Below are positions 8,196 through 17,136 of a DNA stretch of 49,068 nt, piece by piece (within the stretch, counting starts at the first letter, position 1; each line of letters begins with the position of its first letter). The stretch is taken from positions 1-49,068 of the forward strand of contig JANYCB010000116.1 in the NCBI GenBank assembly GCA_025360485.1, read 5' to 3'. The translations under genes and the position numbers were made by a program. This DNA comes from Methylotenera sp. GTDB taxonomy: Bacteria; Pseudomonadota; Gammaproteobacteria; Burkholderiales; Methylophilaceae. The notes under the pieces are model-generated. The model was given only the letters and a program-made list of their open reading frames with translations, made no database searches and was not told where the DNA came from.

Positions 8196-9905
8196 TCAAG
8201 GGATATATTCCTCATAACCATCTGTGGTTTTAAAAAACATCTCGCCTGTTTCTTTATTAAATCGCGCATCTGGGCTAATCGTTTTTCCTGCAATTCTGGT
8301 ATTGATTTTGTCATAGGCGACCGCGATTTCTGGCCTAGTTTCAAAATCTCCTAAAAAACCATTCATGTAGGGATAAAAAGCTTTCACACCAAATCCTGCG
8401 TATATCGCTGCAATCTTGAATATTTCATTCGCTTGTTGTTTAACAGGTAAAGAGTCAAAATATTTTATAGCTGGGCTTTTATAGTCACCATAATGTTCAA
8501 AACCACCTTCGGTCATATAGATAGCTATATTGGGTCTATTTATTTCAGGTCTTTTTAACATATCTTTAAGGTAAAATAGAGTGTCGTAAAGGGTCCAGTG
8601 ATTTGATCCAGAAAGCTGCCACGCAGCACCAAGGTCGTAAACATGAAATGGAACAAAATCTATCCAATCGGCTAATTTTCCGTTAGCACCATCCCCGGCA
8701 CTTAATAATTGATATCCATTGGCTTGGTTACTTTGGCTTTGGCTTATTGGCTGGCCTTTGTTCAACCCTGTAATAGAGGGAGCGCCAATAAGCACGCTAG
8801 GTTTAATGGCCTTAGCGGTGATATTGATTCTGCGCATGATTTCCCCAAGCTGGTCAAACGTCCCAGCCCACCATAAGCCTTGGCCCTGGCTATACCACAC
8901 TTCACCTTTAGGCGTGCGGCCTGAGTTTGCTTCGTTTTGTCCTTCAATCCAGTCTATATTTTTACCATAATTTTTCATCAACCAATTAACGAATGTATTT
9001 ACTTTAGAAAAATCTTTAGGAGGATTCATGTAACCAAAGCCACCATCATTGCTCCAAAGTAAAAGTTCAGAAGTTGTATCTGCAACTTCGCTTTCGTTTG
9101 CTGAGTTTACAGAAAAACTAGTAGATGTAGTCGCTGAGGCGCTAATTACCCATTCACCATTGAGGGCAGTATTGGCGCAATTTCGAATTTTAATTTTTGA
9201 ACCTATGGGAATCGCAAATGAAAGTGCAACATGATTGATAGTTGCTACATTATTAGTGACAGAACGTGATGATGGTGTGATGCTTGAAGACGCAAGCCAC
9301 TCTGGCGTGCCAGACATAGTAAACATTAGTTTTTTATTAGCATGGCGCGCAACCCATGCTGACATTAGTGCAGAATTATAAATGCCATCAGCAGGGTTTA
9401 AGGCAACCCAATTAACTCCACTATCGTGAGAGCGGACAGCGCCATAGCCAAATGTAGGAATGTACGATGGATATTTGATTATGCTAGGACCAAATTTAGG
9501 CGGTGCTTCTGCCAATTTTGCTACTGTAGGGTATTGCCCAGAAGGTGTTTCTAGCGCAGTGATAGTGGTTTCAAAATCTTTCCCACCAGCACCCATTCCA
9601 ACCAACTTTATTTTTACACCAGTACGATAATAGTAGAAAGTATAGCCATTTTTAGTTGTAAAGTAAGCGGTGCCATTATTTACCCTGACTTCACCAGGCA
9701 GGGGAAGATCACCAAGGCCGAGAGATGTATTATCGTTCCATCTGTTAAGATGTAGGCCAAGAAAAGATTTTGGTACTGCTAAACCTTTTGGGTTGGCAGA
9801 AATATCAATAAGAGGTATTGGATTTATTTTTTGAGATGCAGCAATAAATAGAAGCGCAGCAAATATAAAAACAATTATTTTCGTTATAAATAGTATCGTT
9901 TTCAC
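8196..9905 (-). CDS. Clan-A glycoside hydrolase-like protein of the EPS locus
   Basis: This 569-residue protein has an N-terminal membrane anchor or signal (residues ~5-24) and a cellulase-superfamily (TIM-barrel) region. Visible features are VRSHDSGVNWVALNPADGIYN, MFTMSGTPEWLA, the acid/base motif DWIEGQNEANSG (Glu ~325), a conserved VPFHVYD strand, and a probable nucleophile in IYMTEGGF (Glu ~466). It resembles GH39/GH5-type enzymes that trim or release exopolysaccharide, such as PslG, but the exact family is not certain. Residues ~206-285 look like a small beta-rich domain inserted in the barrel. The start is GTG and overlaps the upstream methyltransferase stop (GTGA), which supports coupling in the operon. 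Confidence 0.78.
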   Translation of the reverse strand: MKTILFITKIIVFIFAALLFIAASQKINPIPLIDISANPKGLAVPKSFLGLHLNRWNDNTSLGLGDLPLPGEVRVNNGTAYFTTKNGYTFYYYRTGVKIKLVGMGAGGKDFETTITALETPSGQYPTVAKLAEAPPKFGPSIIKYPSYIPTFGYGAVRSHDSGVNWVALNPADGIYNSALMSAWVARHANKKLMFTMSGTPEWLASSSITPSSRSVTNNVATINHVALSFAIPIGSKIKIRNCANTALNGEWVISASATTSTSFSVNSANESEVADTTSELLLWSNDGGFGYMNPPKDFSKVNTFVNWLMKNYGKNIDWIEGQNEANSGRTPKGEVWYSQGQGLWWAGTFDQLGEIMRRINITAKAIKPSVLIGAPSITGLNKGQPISQSQSNQANGYQLLSAGDGANGKLADWIDFVPFHVYDLGAAWQLSGSNHWTLYDTLFYLKDMLKRPEINRPNIAIYMTEGGFEHYGDYKSPAIKYFDSLPVKQQANEIFKIAAIYAGFGVKAFYPYMNGFLGDFETRPEIAVAYDKINTRIAGKTISPDARFNKETGEMFFKTTDGYEEYIP

Positions 9906-10612
9906 TTAATGCCAAAAAGTGCTATATGACCTGCCGTACGATATAAATTAACACTTCCATTTTTAGTATTCATGATGTGTATGTGTCGACACTTTTCTTT
10001 AATCATTTTATAGTTATCGAATACAGAATATGGGTAAGAAAGGCCATCACCTTCTGAAATTCTATAGCCTTTACCTAATGACTTTAACCAATATGCACTT
10101 CCCCATAAGCCCACGGCGGCAAGTAGCTGCTTTACTGTCCGTAACATTAGGGAGCCTGCCCCAAAATGATTATCGTCAGAAATAAAAATTGCAGATTTAG
10201 ACACACGCAACATTTCTGAAATTGCTTTAGCAGGATCCTTAATGTGATGTAGCACACCAAATTCACACACAACATCAAATGTTCCATCAGGATATGGTAA
10301 GTTCGTAGCGTCACCATCTATTAAAATGGACTTAGAAATTCCATTGTGGTAACCAATTTCACGTAATTCTTTTGATGGTTCTATCCCGACAATATTTAAA
10401 CTAGGTTGCTTTTTTATCAAATAGGAAATTGCTCTACCCGTTCCAGAGCCAATGTCCAATACTGAGTTCAATTCATAATGTTCCAACATTGCAGATAGTA
10501 AAGAAAGTGCAAAATAATGCTCATCATCCGCTTGTATGTGCATATTACTATATTGTTCTGCCGTATCTTTGTAGTAACGTCGCTGAATTTCAATTTCCTC
10601 TTTTTCGGTCAT
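9902..10612 (-). CDS. Class I SAM-dependent methyltransferase
   Basis: This 236-residue protein has a Methyltransf_11-type core: motif I VLDIGSGTGRAISYL, a following acidic strand IVGIEPSKELREIG, and FDVVCEFGVLHHIKDPAKAISEMLRVSK. It has no membrane segment or signal peptide, so it acts in the cytoplasm. From its position in the EPS operon it probably methylates a sugar or nucleotide-sugar used in the repeat unit; the substrate is inferred only from context. Its stop overlaps the start of the glycoside hydrolase gene by four bases, and it follows the GT4 gene after about 50 bases. Confidence 0.88.
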   Translation of the reverse strand: MTEKEEIEIQRRYYKDTAEQYSNMHIQADDEHYFALSLLSAMLEHYELNSVLDIGSGTGRAISYLIKKQPSLNIVGIEPSKELREIGYHNGISKSILIDGDATNLPYPDGTFDVVCEFGVLHHIKDPAKAISEMLRVSKSAIFISDDNHFGAGSLMLRTVKQLLAAVGLWGSAYWLKSLGKGYRISEGDGLSYPYSVFDNYKMIKEKCRHIHIMNTKNGSVNLYRTAGHIALFGIK

Positions 10613-10663
10613 TTACTCATCCTTATAATTTGCTCATGATTAGATTTTTTATAGAAATTCCAG

Positions 10664-11908
10664 CTATTTATTATACGAGTTTAGTTTTATTGTAGTATCT
10701 ATTACACTATGCCAACGTTCAATAAAATATGATGTATCGTAAAGTTTGGCAGATTTTAGAGCAAATTCTCCCATTTTTTGTAATTGTAGTTTTTTCGCCA
10801 TAGCCATCTGTAAACATTCAACTAGCGATTTAGTATTTCTCTCAATTAACCATCCATTTTTGCTGTGCTCTACGTACTCTTCAACTCCGTGCAGTCGAGT
10901 CACAATTACAGGCAAACTAGCTGCCATGGCTTGAATTGCAACTAATGCAAAAGTTTCATATGATGATGGAAGCACAAATAGATTGGATGCCCAGAAGTAA
11001 GAACGAATATCTTTCTGAAAACCAGTAAATACTACTCGATGAGCCACTCCAAAATGCCTTGCAAGCGCAGAGAACTCACTAATTTCACCAGCGTTTCCTC
11101 CAACAACTAGTAAACAAACTGATTGATCGTTAATCCTTGCTAAAGATTCTAGTAATATATCAAGGCCTTTGCGGGAAAAGTCCCCTAATGCACTAAAACA
11201 TAATATAAACCCATTTTCAGGTAAGCCAAATTTTTCAAGTAAAGGACCGCGATCAAAGGTTTTTGGCCGAGTGAATGATTGTATGTCGACTGGATTAGAA
11301 ATTACATGGATTTTGTTCTTTAGGAAAGGATAGGTTGCTACTAGTTCTCTCAATAATCCTTGGGAAGGAGTTATTATTACGCGGGCTTTACGAAAAGATT
11401 TTAGCTCAGTAATTGAGTTGTAATAATGAGCCATCCAACGTGCTAGCCTACGAAGTCCACGAGCGTTTTGGAGTTTCCACTGATTGTTCAAATAGAACCT
11501 ATGACAAAAGTGGGCATAACAAATATCAGAACCTATATATTGTCCTTGGGTTGCCTGAATTATTGCAGGCAAACATCCACGTTGTTCAATATGTTTACGT
11601 AGTGCGCGAGGTGCCAAAAATGTAAAATATATATAAGACAAAAATCCTAGTTTTGTTGGAATTGGTATTCTTACCCAAGACACGTTTCCAGTTCCATCAT
11701 TATCGAATTTGTTAGAAAAAACAGTGATATCAAATTTTTCTGCTAAACCGAGAACTTCAGCTAATACGCAACTTCCAGCAGGGCTGTTTTTTATCACATT
11801 CAGATCAAACACTGCGATCCATGGTTTCTTGTTAAGATTTCTCCTTGGCTGCTTACTTATCGTACTCAAACTTGCGATCCTTTCATAAAAATTAATTTCA
11901 TAACTCAT
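10664..11908 (-). CDS. Glycosyltransferase family 4 protein
   Basis: This 414-residue GT-B enzyme has an acceptor domain followed by the donor domain. The donor domain shows ILCFSALGDFSRKGLDILLESL, LLVVGGN, VVFTGFQKDIRSYFWASNLFVLPSSYETFALVAIQAMAASLPVIVTRLHGVEEYV and a helical C-terminus. The segment PSSYETFALVAIQAMA carries the EX7-type donor-binding pattern, with the second Glu replaced by Gln. It probably adds one residue of the EPS repeat. It lies in the AT-rich part of the locus, preceded by a ~275-base intergenic gap, so an internal promoter is possible. Confidence 0.9.
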   Translation of the reverse strand: MSYEINFYERIASLSTISKQPRRNLNKKPWIAVFDLNVIKNSPAGSCVLAEVLGLAEKFDITVFSNKFDNDGTGNVSWVRIPIPTKLGFLSYIYFTFLAPRALRKHIEQRGCLPAIIQATQGQYIGSDICYAHFCHRFYLNNQWKLQNARGLRRLARWMAHYYNSITELKSFRKARVIITPSQGLLRELVATYPFLKNKIHVISNPVDIQSFTRPKTFDRGPLLEKFGLPENGFILCFSALGDFSRKGLDILLESLARINDQSVCLLVVGGNAGEISEFSALARHFGVAHRVVFTGFQKDIRSYFWASNLFVLPSSYETFALVAIQAMAASLPVIVTRLHGVEEYVEHSKNGWLIERNTKSLVECLQMAMAKKLQLQKMGEFALKSAKLYDTSYFIERWHSVIDTTIKLNSYNK

Positions 11909-12183
11909 ATTAACTGTATTATAAATATTTGAACTAGCGGTTTGGAAGTTGAGTAATTATTTAGGGAGTTGATGATATCTATAATTGCTGCATATTTTTT
12001 TATTTTTTTGTAGTCTCATGGATAGTTGCTCTATAAGAAAGTAAATATTGGGTCAAATTTTTTCTTTTAATTTGAACTAACTTAATATAGTTAACACCTT
12101 TTATTGTTTCAATAAATCACAACTGTTTATCTGTCCTATGTAAACTATTAAATAATAGTAAACTTGATGATTCAGGATATAAT

Positions 12184-13056
12184 TTAATGACCTATCATGG
12201 TAAATCCGCGTTTTACTTTAATAGCAAAACAAAAATGGTCATTTGTCGTATTTGAAAAATTTTCTGGATAAATTCGCAATAAAGAAAAAACTAATTCAAT
12301 CACGCTTTTAATGCGCAATTGAAAATTTATTGGTGAGTATCTAAACTTATGCTTTACAGTAATTAAAAAACTATTCTTTTCACAGAATTGTTCGAGCCAT
12401 CTCTCACCAATAAAAGATATATGTTCAGGGTATTTTGAGTACCAGAACCTATTTTTCAAATGCTTCCATAACCAGTTATCAGTATTTCCAGTTGAAATAA
12501 TAATCTCCCCATTTTTCTCTAACATAGTTGATAATTTTTTGAGAAACTCTTCAGGGTTCTGAGTGTGCTCTATCACATCTATAGCAACTATTAAATCAAA
12601 TTTATCATTCGTTTTAATGTGATATAGATCATTGCCGATAATTTTGATTCCTCTACCTACAGATACCGTTGAGGCTTCCTTGGACATTTCAACACCATAC
12701 TTTATGTAATTGCTCGGCAGCGATGACAAAAAATCACCCGTGTAGCAACCTACATCCAGTACTTTACCAGCACTTTTTATATTCAAAATTATATTTCTAG
12801 CTATTGTTTGATCTGGGCGAAGTCGAATTTCCTTATTAGACCAAACAGATGAGCTCCCCTTAGCGTAGAGGTCGTTGTACTCAGGCACTGATAATATTGG
12901 GTGACGTGTAAGCATTAAACAAGTGTTACAACGATACAGATTTGTTTCAGGCAGTTTTTTTTCAAGCGGCTTACCTGCAAACTGCGTTTGGTTTTGCAGA
13001 CCCCCTAAACACTCTGTATGACTTGAGCCACAAATTCTACATTGATATTCTTCCAT
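12184..13056 (-). CDS. Zinc-ribbon class I SAM-dependent methyltransferase
   Basis: This 290-residue protein starts with a four-cysteine zinc-ribbon-like segment (YQCRICG and LYRCNTCLML, within the first ~50 residues). A Methyltransf_23-type core follows (AGKVLDVGCYTGDFLSSLP, KFDLIVAIDVIEHTQNPEEFLKKL, NGEIIISTGN). Proteins with this layout often methylate sugars or sugar nucleotides in polysaccharide and antibiotic gene sets. Here the EPS repeat unit or its precursor is the likely target by context. No membrane segment is seen. It follows the FkbM-type methyltransferase gene after ~70 bases. Confidence 0.87.
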   Translation of the reverse strand: MEEYQCRICGSSHTECLGGLQNQTQFAGKPLEKKLPETNLYRCNTCLMLTRHPILSVPEYNDLYAKGSSSVWSNKEIRLRPDQTIARNIILNIKSAGKVLDVGCYTGDFLSSLPSNYIKYGVEMSKEASTVSVGRGIKIIGNDLYHIKTNDKFDLIVAIDVIEHTQNPEEFLKKLSTMLEKNGEIIISTGNTDNWLWKHLKNRFWYSKYPEHISFIGERWLEQFCEKNSFLITVKHKFRYSPINFQLRIKSVIELVFSLLRIYPENFSNTTNDHFCFAIKVKRGFTMIGH

Positions 13057-13124
13057 CTATGAAATCTCGCTATAATAGATGATCTGCAATAAGTTAACTG
13101 CAGTGACATACAGAAATGATGTAT

Positions 13125-13853
13125 TCAAACGCGGAAAAATAATCCATCCAATTGCAATGTCCTACTGTTTTGTGAATCTTCAAATGCTGGCTGTAATGAC
13201 CACAATGTAAAACCCTCGGATTCTAATCGCTTAATAATATCCTGCCAAAGCTTCTGACCTTCATATAAAGGGGTTAGTGACATCTCAATCAACACACCAC
13301 GAACATTTTTTAATATAGATTCAGCACCATTGAGCACTTGCCATTCGTAACCTTGAGTATCTATCTTCAGTAATGTTGATTTTGATGCATCAAAATAGTC
13401 AATAGACAATGAATCAAGTCGGATTACTGCACATTTATCTATTCCAATATAATACGAATTCGGTGCAGCGTTTTTGTGTGAATCGAGCATAGGCAACACT
13501 GAACTGCTTACTGAGTTGGCAGATATATTGATTTCAATTTCATCAATACTATCGCCTACCGCGCATCTGGGGTATACCAACCAATTGGAATCTTGTCTAC
13601 TTGCCTCTAACAAACTTTCATACGCTACCGACAAAGGCTCAAAAGAGACCATAAGGCCTGTGTACCCAGACTGACGTAAACTTTCACAAAACTGACCTTT
13701 ATTAGCGCCTACATCAAGCACTTGATTAATACCAAACGCTTGAAAAGCAGGCATAAATCTACTAAATGGTGTTAATTTTGGGTCGTAATGACGCACGTCT
13801 AAACCTACTGAATGCAGCAAGCTTTTTGTAACTTGTTTCAATAAACCCATCAT
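13125..13853 (-). CDS. FkbM family methyltransferase
   Basis: This 242-residue protein has the FkbM layout: QVLDVGANKGQFCESLRQSGYTG (SAM-binding motif I), VSFEPLSVAYESL, SVSSSVLPMLDSH, the conserved IRLDSL and LLKIDTQGYEWQVLNGAE, then VRGVLIEMSLTPLYEGQ. FkbM enzymes are SAM-dependent O-methyltransferases and are common in O-antigen and EPS clusters, where they methylate sugar hydroxyls. The substrate is not determinable here. It is one of three methyltransferases in this locus. Confidence 0.92.
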   Translation of the reverse strand: MMGLLKQVTKSLLHSVGLDVRHYDPKLTPFSRFMPAFQAFGINQVLDVGANKGQFCESLRQSGYTGLMVSFEPLSVAYESLLEASRQDSNWLVYPRCAVGDSIDEIEINISANSVSSSVLPMLDSHKNAAPNSYYIGIDKCAVIRLDSLSIDYFDASKSTLLKIDTQGYEWQVLNGAESILKNVRGVLIEMSLTPLYEGQKLWQDIIKRLESEGFTLWSLQPAFEDSQNSRTLQLDGLFFRV

Positions 13854-13937
13854 TATTTCCTAAGCTAACTTTTCGTTATTTATCCCAGAAAAAAATCAGC
13901 CTTTTGTATTTTTTTATTAACTCAATGCTATAAAACT

Positions 13938-14852
13938 TTACTTATCATTATTGGGAATAATGATGGTGTTGATTTTGCCAAACTTCCACTTAAAATAGCC
14001 TTCCACCCGCCCTAATGACACCATCAAACCAGTAGATAGTAATTTAAAATGCAAACAAAAAATCGAACGCACTGCAGGGGCAAGAAATCCACGAAATATC
14101 ACCAGTAATGGCACTTTGTGCTTGGCGTAAAGTGCGCCAGTCCCACGTGACCGACTTCTAGCTCTTTTGCAGTCGAGGTTATCTGCAGTTGATAGTTCAA
14201 ACCTATGCCTGACTACAACTCTCGGCGATATCAACACTTTCATTTTTTTTCTCAGTGCCGAGAACAGAATGTCAGTATCTTCCCCACCGCCAAACCAAGA
14301 CCCTAGCCCCATTCGTTTATCAAACCCGCCGATAGCACGCACCGCTTCAGTTTTGTAGAATTGGGTAATCATGCTAGCCCCATCAATACGGAAATTTCTA
14401 GCTTCTTCCCAAAGTAAAATTCCTTCTTTCAACACTTTCTCACCAGATGCTTCACGCCAACGACCTACCAAAACATCAACCTCAGAAGTTTCAAAAATAC
14501 GGATGGCGTTAGCAATAGCTTCTAGCTCATACCAGCAGTCATCATCTGGGAAGGCAATGTAGCGACCTTTTGCCTTTTCAATTCCAACTGTTCTTGCTAA
14601 ATACTGATTAGGCTTATCCAACCTGACATGCGTGATGTTCATGCCTTTGCTAATAACATTTAGCACCAAAGGCACTAATCTATCATCTTGATTTTGGTCT
14701 GCCAGTATCACTTCAAAAGCGGTATTTTTTTGCGCCAATAGTGAGTCAAATAATCGAGCAACCTCATCTGTTCGCCCGATACTGGCCAACGCTAGTGTCA
14801 TTTTTACTGACTTATTTTGTGCGCTTTGCAACAATATATTTGATTTAGCCAT
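13938..14852 (-). CDS. Glycosyltransferase family 2 protein
   Basis: This GT-A fold transferase has the N-terminal nucleotide-binding strand (MTLALASIGRTDEVARLFDSL), FEVILADQNQDDRL, YIAFPDDDCWYELEAI (DXD-like Asp cluster for metal and donor binding) and a helical C-terminal part. The ORF track starts at 14906, but the ATG at 14852 (MAKSNILLQ) is preferred. It gives 304 residues and overlaps the upstream stop by only 8 bases rather than 62. A still later ATG before TLALASIGR is possible. It probably adds a sugar of the EPS repeat at the membrane. Confidence 0.87.
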   Translation of the reverse strand: MAKSNILLQSAQNKSVKMTLALASIGRTDEVARLFDSLLAQKNTAFEVILADQNQDDRLVPLVLNVISKGMNITHVRLDKPNQYLARTVGIEKAKGRYIAFPDDDCWYELEAIANAIRIFETSEVDVLVGRWREASGEKVLKEGILLWEEARNFRIDGASMITQFYKTEAVRAIGGFDKRMGLGSWFGGGEDTDILFSALRKKMKVLISPRVVVRHRFELSTADNLDCKRARSRSRGTGALYAKHKVPLLVIFRGFLAPAVRSIFCLHFKLLSTGLMVSLGRVEGYFKWKFGKINTIIIPNNDK

Positions 14853-15582
14853 ACACACCCAGCAATCTAAATAAGTGGTACCTAGCCCGCATTCGATAGT
14901 GGCCAAGCTTAAGTGTCAGCCCTTCTTCATACTGATATTGCACCAATAATCGTTCTTGTAGATTGTAATTTTGGTCGCTCATACTAATGCCCCCAGAGTG
15001 AAAAATTGATACTACTCTGGGAAAATATTTTGTAACTAAGTTAGCTCGAAACACTCGGATAATCCAGTCAAAATCCGCATAAATTCTATAGTTAAGGTTA
15101 AAGTCACCATTTTTGTCAAAAAGTGACCTGCGCGCAAAAATCGCCTGATGGCATATTCCAGTATGCAGCACATTATTCTTATTCACATGCTGGTGTTTGA
15201 TATATTTATCAAACTCTGCGTGACGCACTATTATGTCCCCATAAAGCATATCTAGCGAAGGATTTTTTTGAAACATATTGACAACATCAGCAACTATACT
15301 AGAACCCACCAACTCATCATCAGAATTCAGAAAGTATACAATATCACCCGATGCCAACGACACCCCTTTGTTCATCGCATCATAAATACCTCTATCTTTT
15401 TCTGAAACTAGAGTGATTACAATGTCATTAAACTCAGATACCACATACAAGGTTTCATCGGTAGAAACGCCATCAATGACAATTACTTCTATGTTATTGT
15501 AAATTTGCTGCCTAACAGACTCCAACGCTCTACGTATAGTCCTAGCGCTATTCAGGCAAACCGTGATGATTGAAACTTTCAT
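14845..15582 (-). CDS. Glycosyltransferase family 2 protein (WcaA type)
   Basis: This 245-residue GT-A enzyme opens with MKVSIITVCLNSARTIRRALESVRQQ. It has IEVIVIDGVSTDETL, SEKDRGIYDAMNKGVSLASGDIVYFLNSDDEL (SDD is the DXD-like donor/metal site) and the CHQAIFARRSLF segment typical of this subgroup. It probably transfers one sugar in EPS repeat assembly. The gene sits 51 bases after the polymerase-like gene and slightly overlaps the next GT2 gene, consistent with one transcript. Confidence 0.92.
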   Translation of the reverse strand: MKVSIITVCLNSARTIRRALESVRQQIYNNIEVIVIDGVSTDETLYVVSEFNDIVITLVSEKDRGIYDAMNKGVSLASGDIVYFLNSDDELVGSSIVADVVNMFQKNPSLDMLYGDIIVRHAEFDKYIKHQHVNKNNVLHTGICHQAIFARRSLFDKNGDFNLNYRIYADFDWIIRVFRANLVTKYFPRVVSIFHSGGISMSDQNYNLQERLLVQYQYEEGLTLKLGHYRMRARYHLFRLLGVYG

Positions 15583-15633
15583 TTATTACACTTTTCCTAA
15601 TTTCGACAATAACTCAGTTGGGGAAGATTATGA

Positions 15634-17088
15634 TTATTTGTTAGAGCTGTTAAATCTATCATCTTTGCTATTGACTGCTTTTCTTTTGCCAAGCGCGATA
15701 CATATTAGGGGAATAGCAAACAAAATTCCTCCAACTTGCATTGAGCGAATTTCAATTACCGGATTACCAAAGAAGAAACTCGGCATTTCGGCGGCAAACC
15801 CACATATTGCGCCCACAGCTAGCGCTTTATGTTCTGGCAAAATAAGGCGCCAACCTTTTTTAACGTGAAAAATAAATGTGACGAAAATGCTAAAAAAGAT
15901 AATGAGGCCGACAAAACCTGTTTTTAACAATACATGTCCAAAACCACTATGAACATAATCATAGTGACCATTATGATAGTAAAGGCCAACTGGACTTGTG
16001 ACTTTGAAAGAGCCTGATGGCCCTACGCCAAAAAAAGGCTCTTCACGAATCGTTTTCCATGCTGTCTGCAGTTCATAAAAGCGATTATCACGAGGATCTG
16101 ATTTATCGTCAAATTTCACATCTATCGTAACTTTTTCAATGAAGGTTCTATCTCTGTCACCACTTCTTATAACTAGTGCAGCTATTGTTAAGGGCACTGC
16201 AAGTGTGAGTACTATCAATATAGGACTTCGTCGACCACGTGGTAATAGAAAAAATAGCACTGCCATCGCCAAAAACATAGCACCTTGAGCTGTGCGCCGT
16301 GAAGTTAGAATCGGGGTTAATAATGCCATTATGCCTAAAAGGGCAAAGCCCACTTTCTCCCAGCTACTGAGGCGCTCTACTAGTAGCTTCCAAGTCACAA
16401 AACCAATCATTAGGCAGGCAAGAATAGAGTCACTAATATCCCAAAAAGTCATTTTCACACCGACCAACTCAAAGTTAGCATAATAATTTTGCGGGTCACC
16501 CCCCAGAAACAAATAACGAAAGAGACCCCATGCTTCCTGACCAGCAAGACAAGTTAAAATAATCCATGTTAATAATTTCAAATCACGTTCTGTACGAACT
16601 GTCGCCAATAGCAACGATATAAGCATACCTTGCCAAAAGACATTGATCACTCCTCTAGAACCAAACTCAAGTATAAAGGGGGCACTTCCAAATAGTGCTA
16701 GTACAACATACCCTAAAAACAATAGCCCGAATGCAATATACGATATTGCCATTGGTGAATTATAATTATCTGACTTTTTTCGACCCAACCAGCCTGAAAC
16801 AAAAAGCACTCCTAAAATCCAGGTTCCGAAAAGCATCATATCCAGAAAAGAAAAGAAAAAACTTTTAGTTCCTTTCACCCAGAAGTTATTAGTGTTTCCA
16901 CCATCTAAAGTACCGAAGCTGGTTGAGAGTGGAATAATCAACACACAAATGACGTACCCCAGAACAATATACCGCGTCCAAGAAACTGCAGCTCCCATCG
17001 CAAAGACCATAACTAGTAATACGACTAGCAAAACAACAATTGGCATTCCATAACCGAATAAATACCCAATTAATTCATTCATTTCCAT
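15634..17088 (-). CDS. O-antigen ligase/polymerase-like membrane protein (Wzy type)
   Basis: This 484-residue protein is predicted to have about 10-12 hydrophobic segments across its length. A large hydrophilic loop (~residues 320-375: RSGDRDRTFIEKVTIDVKFDDKSDPRDNRFYELQTAWKTIREEPFFGVGPSGSF) matches the periplasmic loop of the O-antigen ligase (Wzy_C/WaaL) family, including a GVGPSG-type motif. In this position, next to a flippase and chain-length genes, polymerisation of EPS repeats at the periplasmic face is the most likely role. Ligase function cannot be excluded because sequence alone rarely separates the two. Confidence 0.82.
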   Translation of the reverse strand: MEMNELIGYLFGYGMPIVVLLVVLLVMVFAMGAAVSWTRYIVLGYVICVLIIPLSTSFGTLDGGNTNNFWVKGTKSFFFSFLDMMLFGTWILGVLFVSGWLGRKKSDNYNSPMAISYIAFGLLFLGYVVLALFGSAPFILEFGSRGVINVFWQGMLISLLLATVRTERDLKLLTWIILTCLAGQEAWGLFRYLFLGGDPQNYYANFELVGVKMTFWDISDSILACLMIGFVTWKLLVERLSSWEKVGFALLGIMALLTPILTSRRTAQGAMFLAMAVLFFLLPRGRRSPILIVLTLAVPLTIAALVIRSGDRDRTFIEKVTIDVKFDDKSDPRDNRFYELQTAWKTIREEPFFGVGPSGSFKVTSPVGLYYHNGHYDYVHSGFGHVLLKTGFVGLIIFFSIFVTFIFHVKKGWRLILPEHKALAVGAICGFAAEMPSFFFGNPVIEIRSMQVGGILFAIPLICIALGKRKAVNSKDDRFNSSNK

Positions 17089-17136
17089 GGGTTTTGCTCC
17101 ATGAAAAATGATCTTTTTTTTGAGACAAAAAGTATT

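Noticed and set aside
12144-12159. Inverted repeat ACTATT-AAAT-AATAGT between the methyltransferase and GT4 genes as a terminator
   Set aside because: The stem is pure A/T-rich and weak, and no T-tract follows; chance is likely in such AT-rich sequence.
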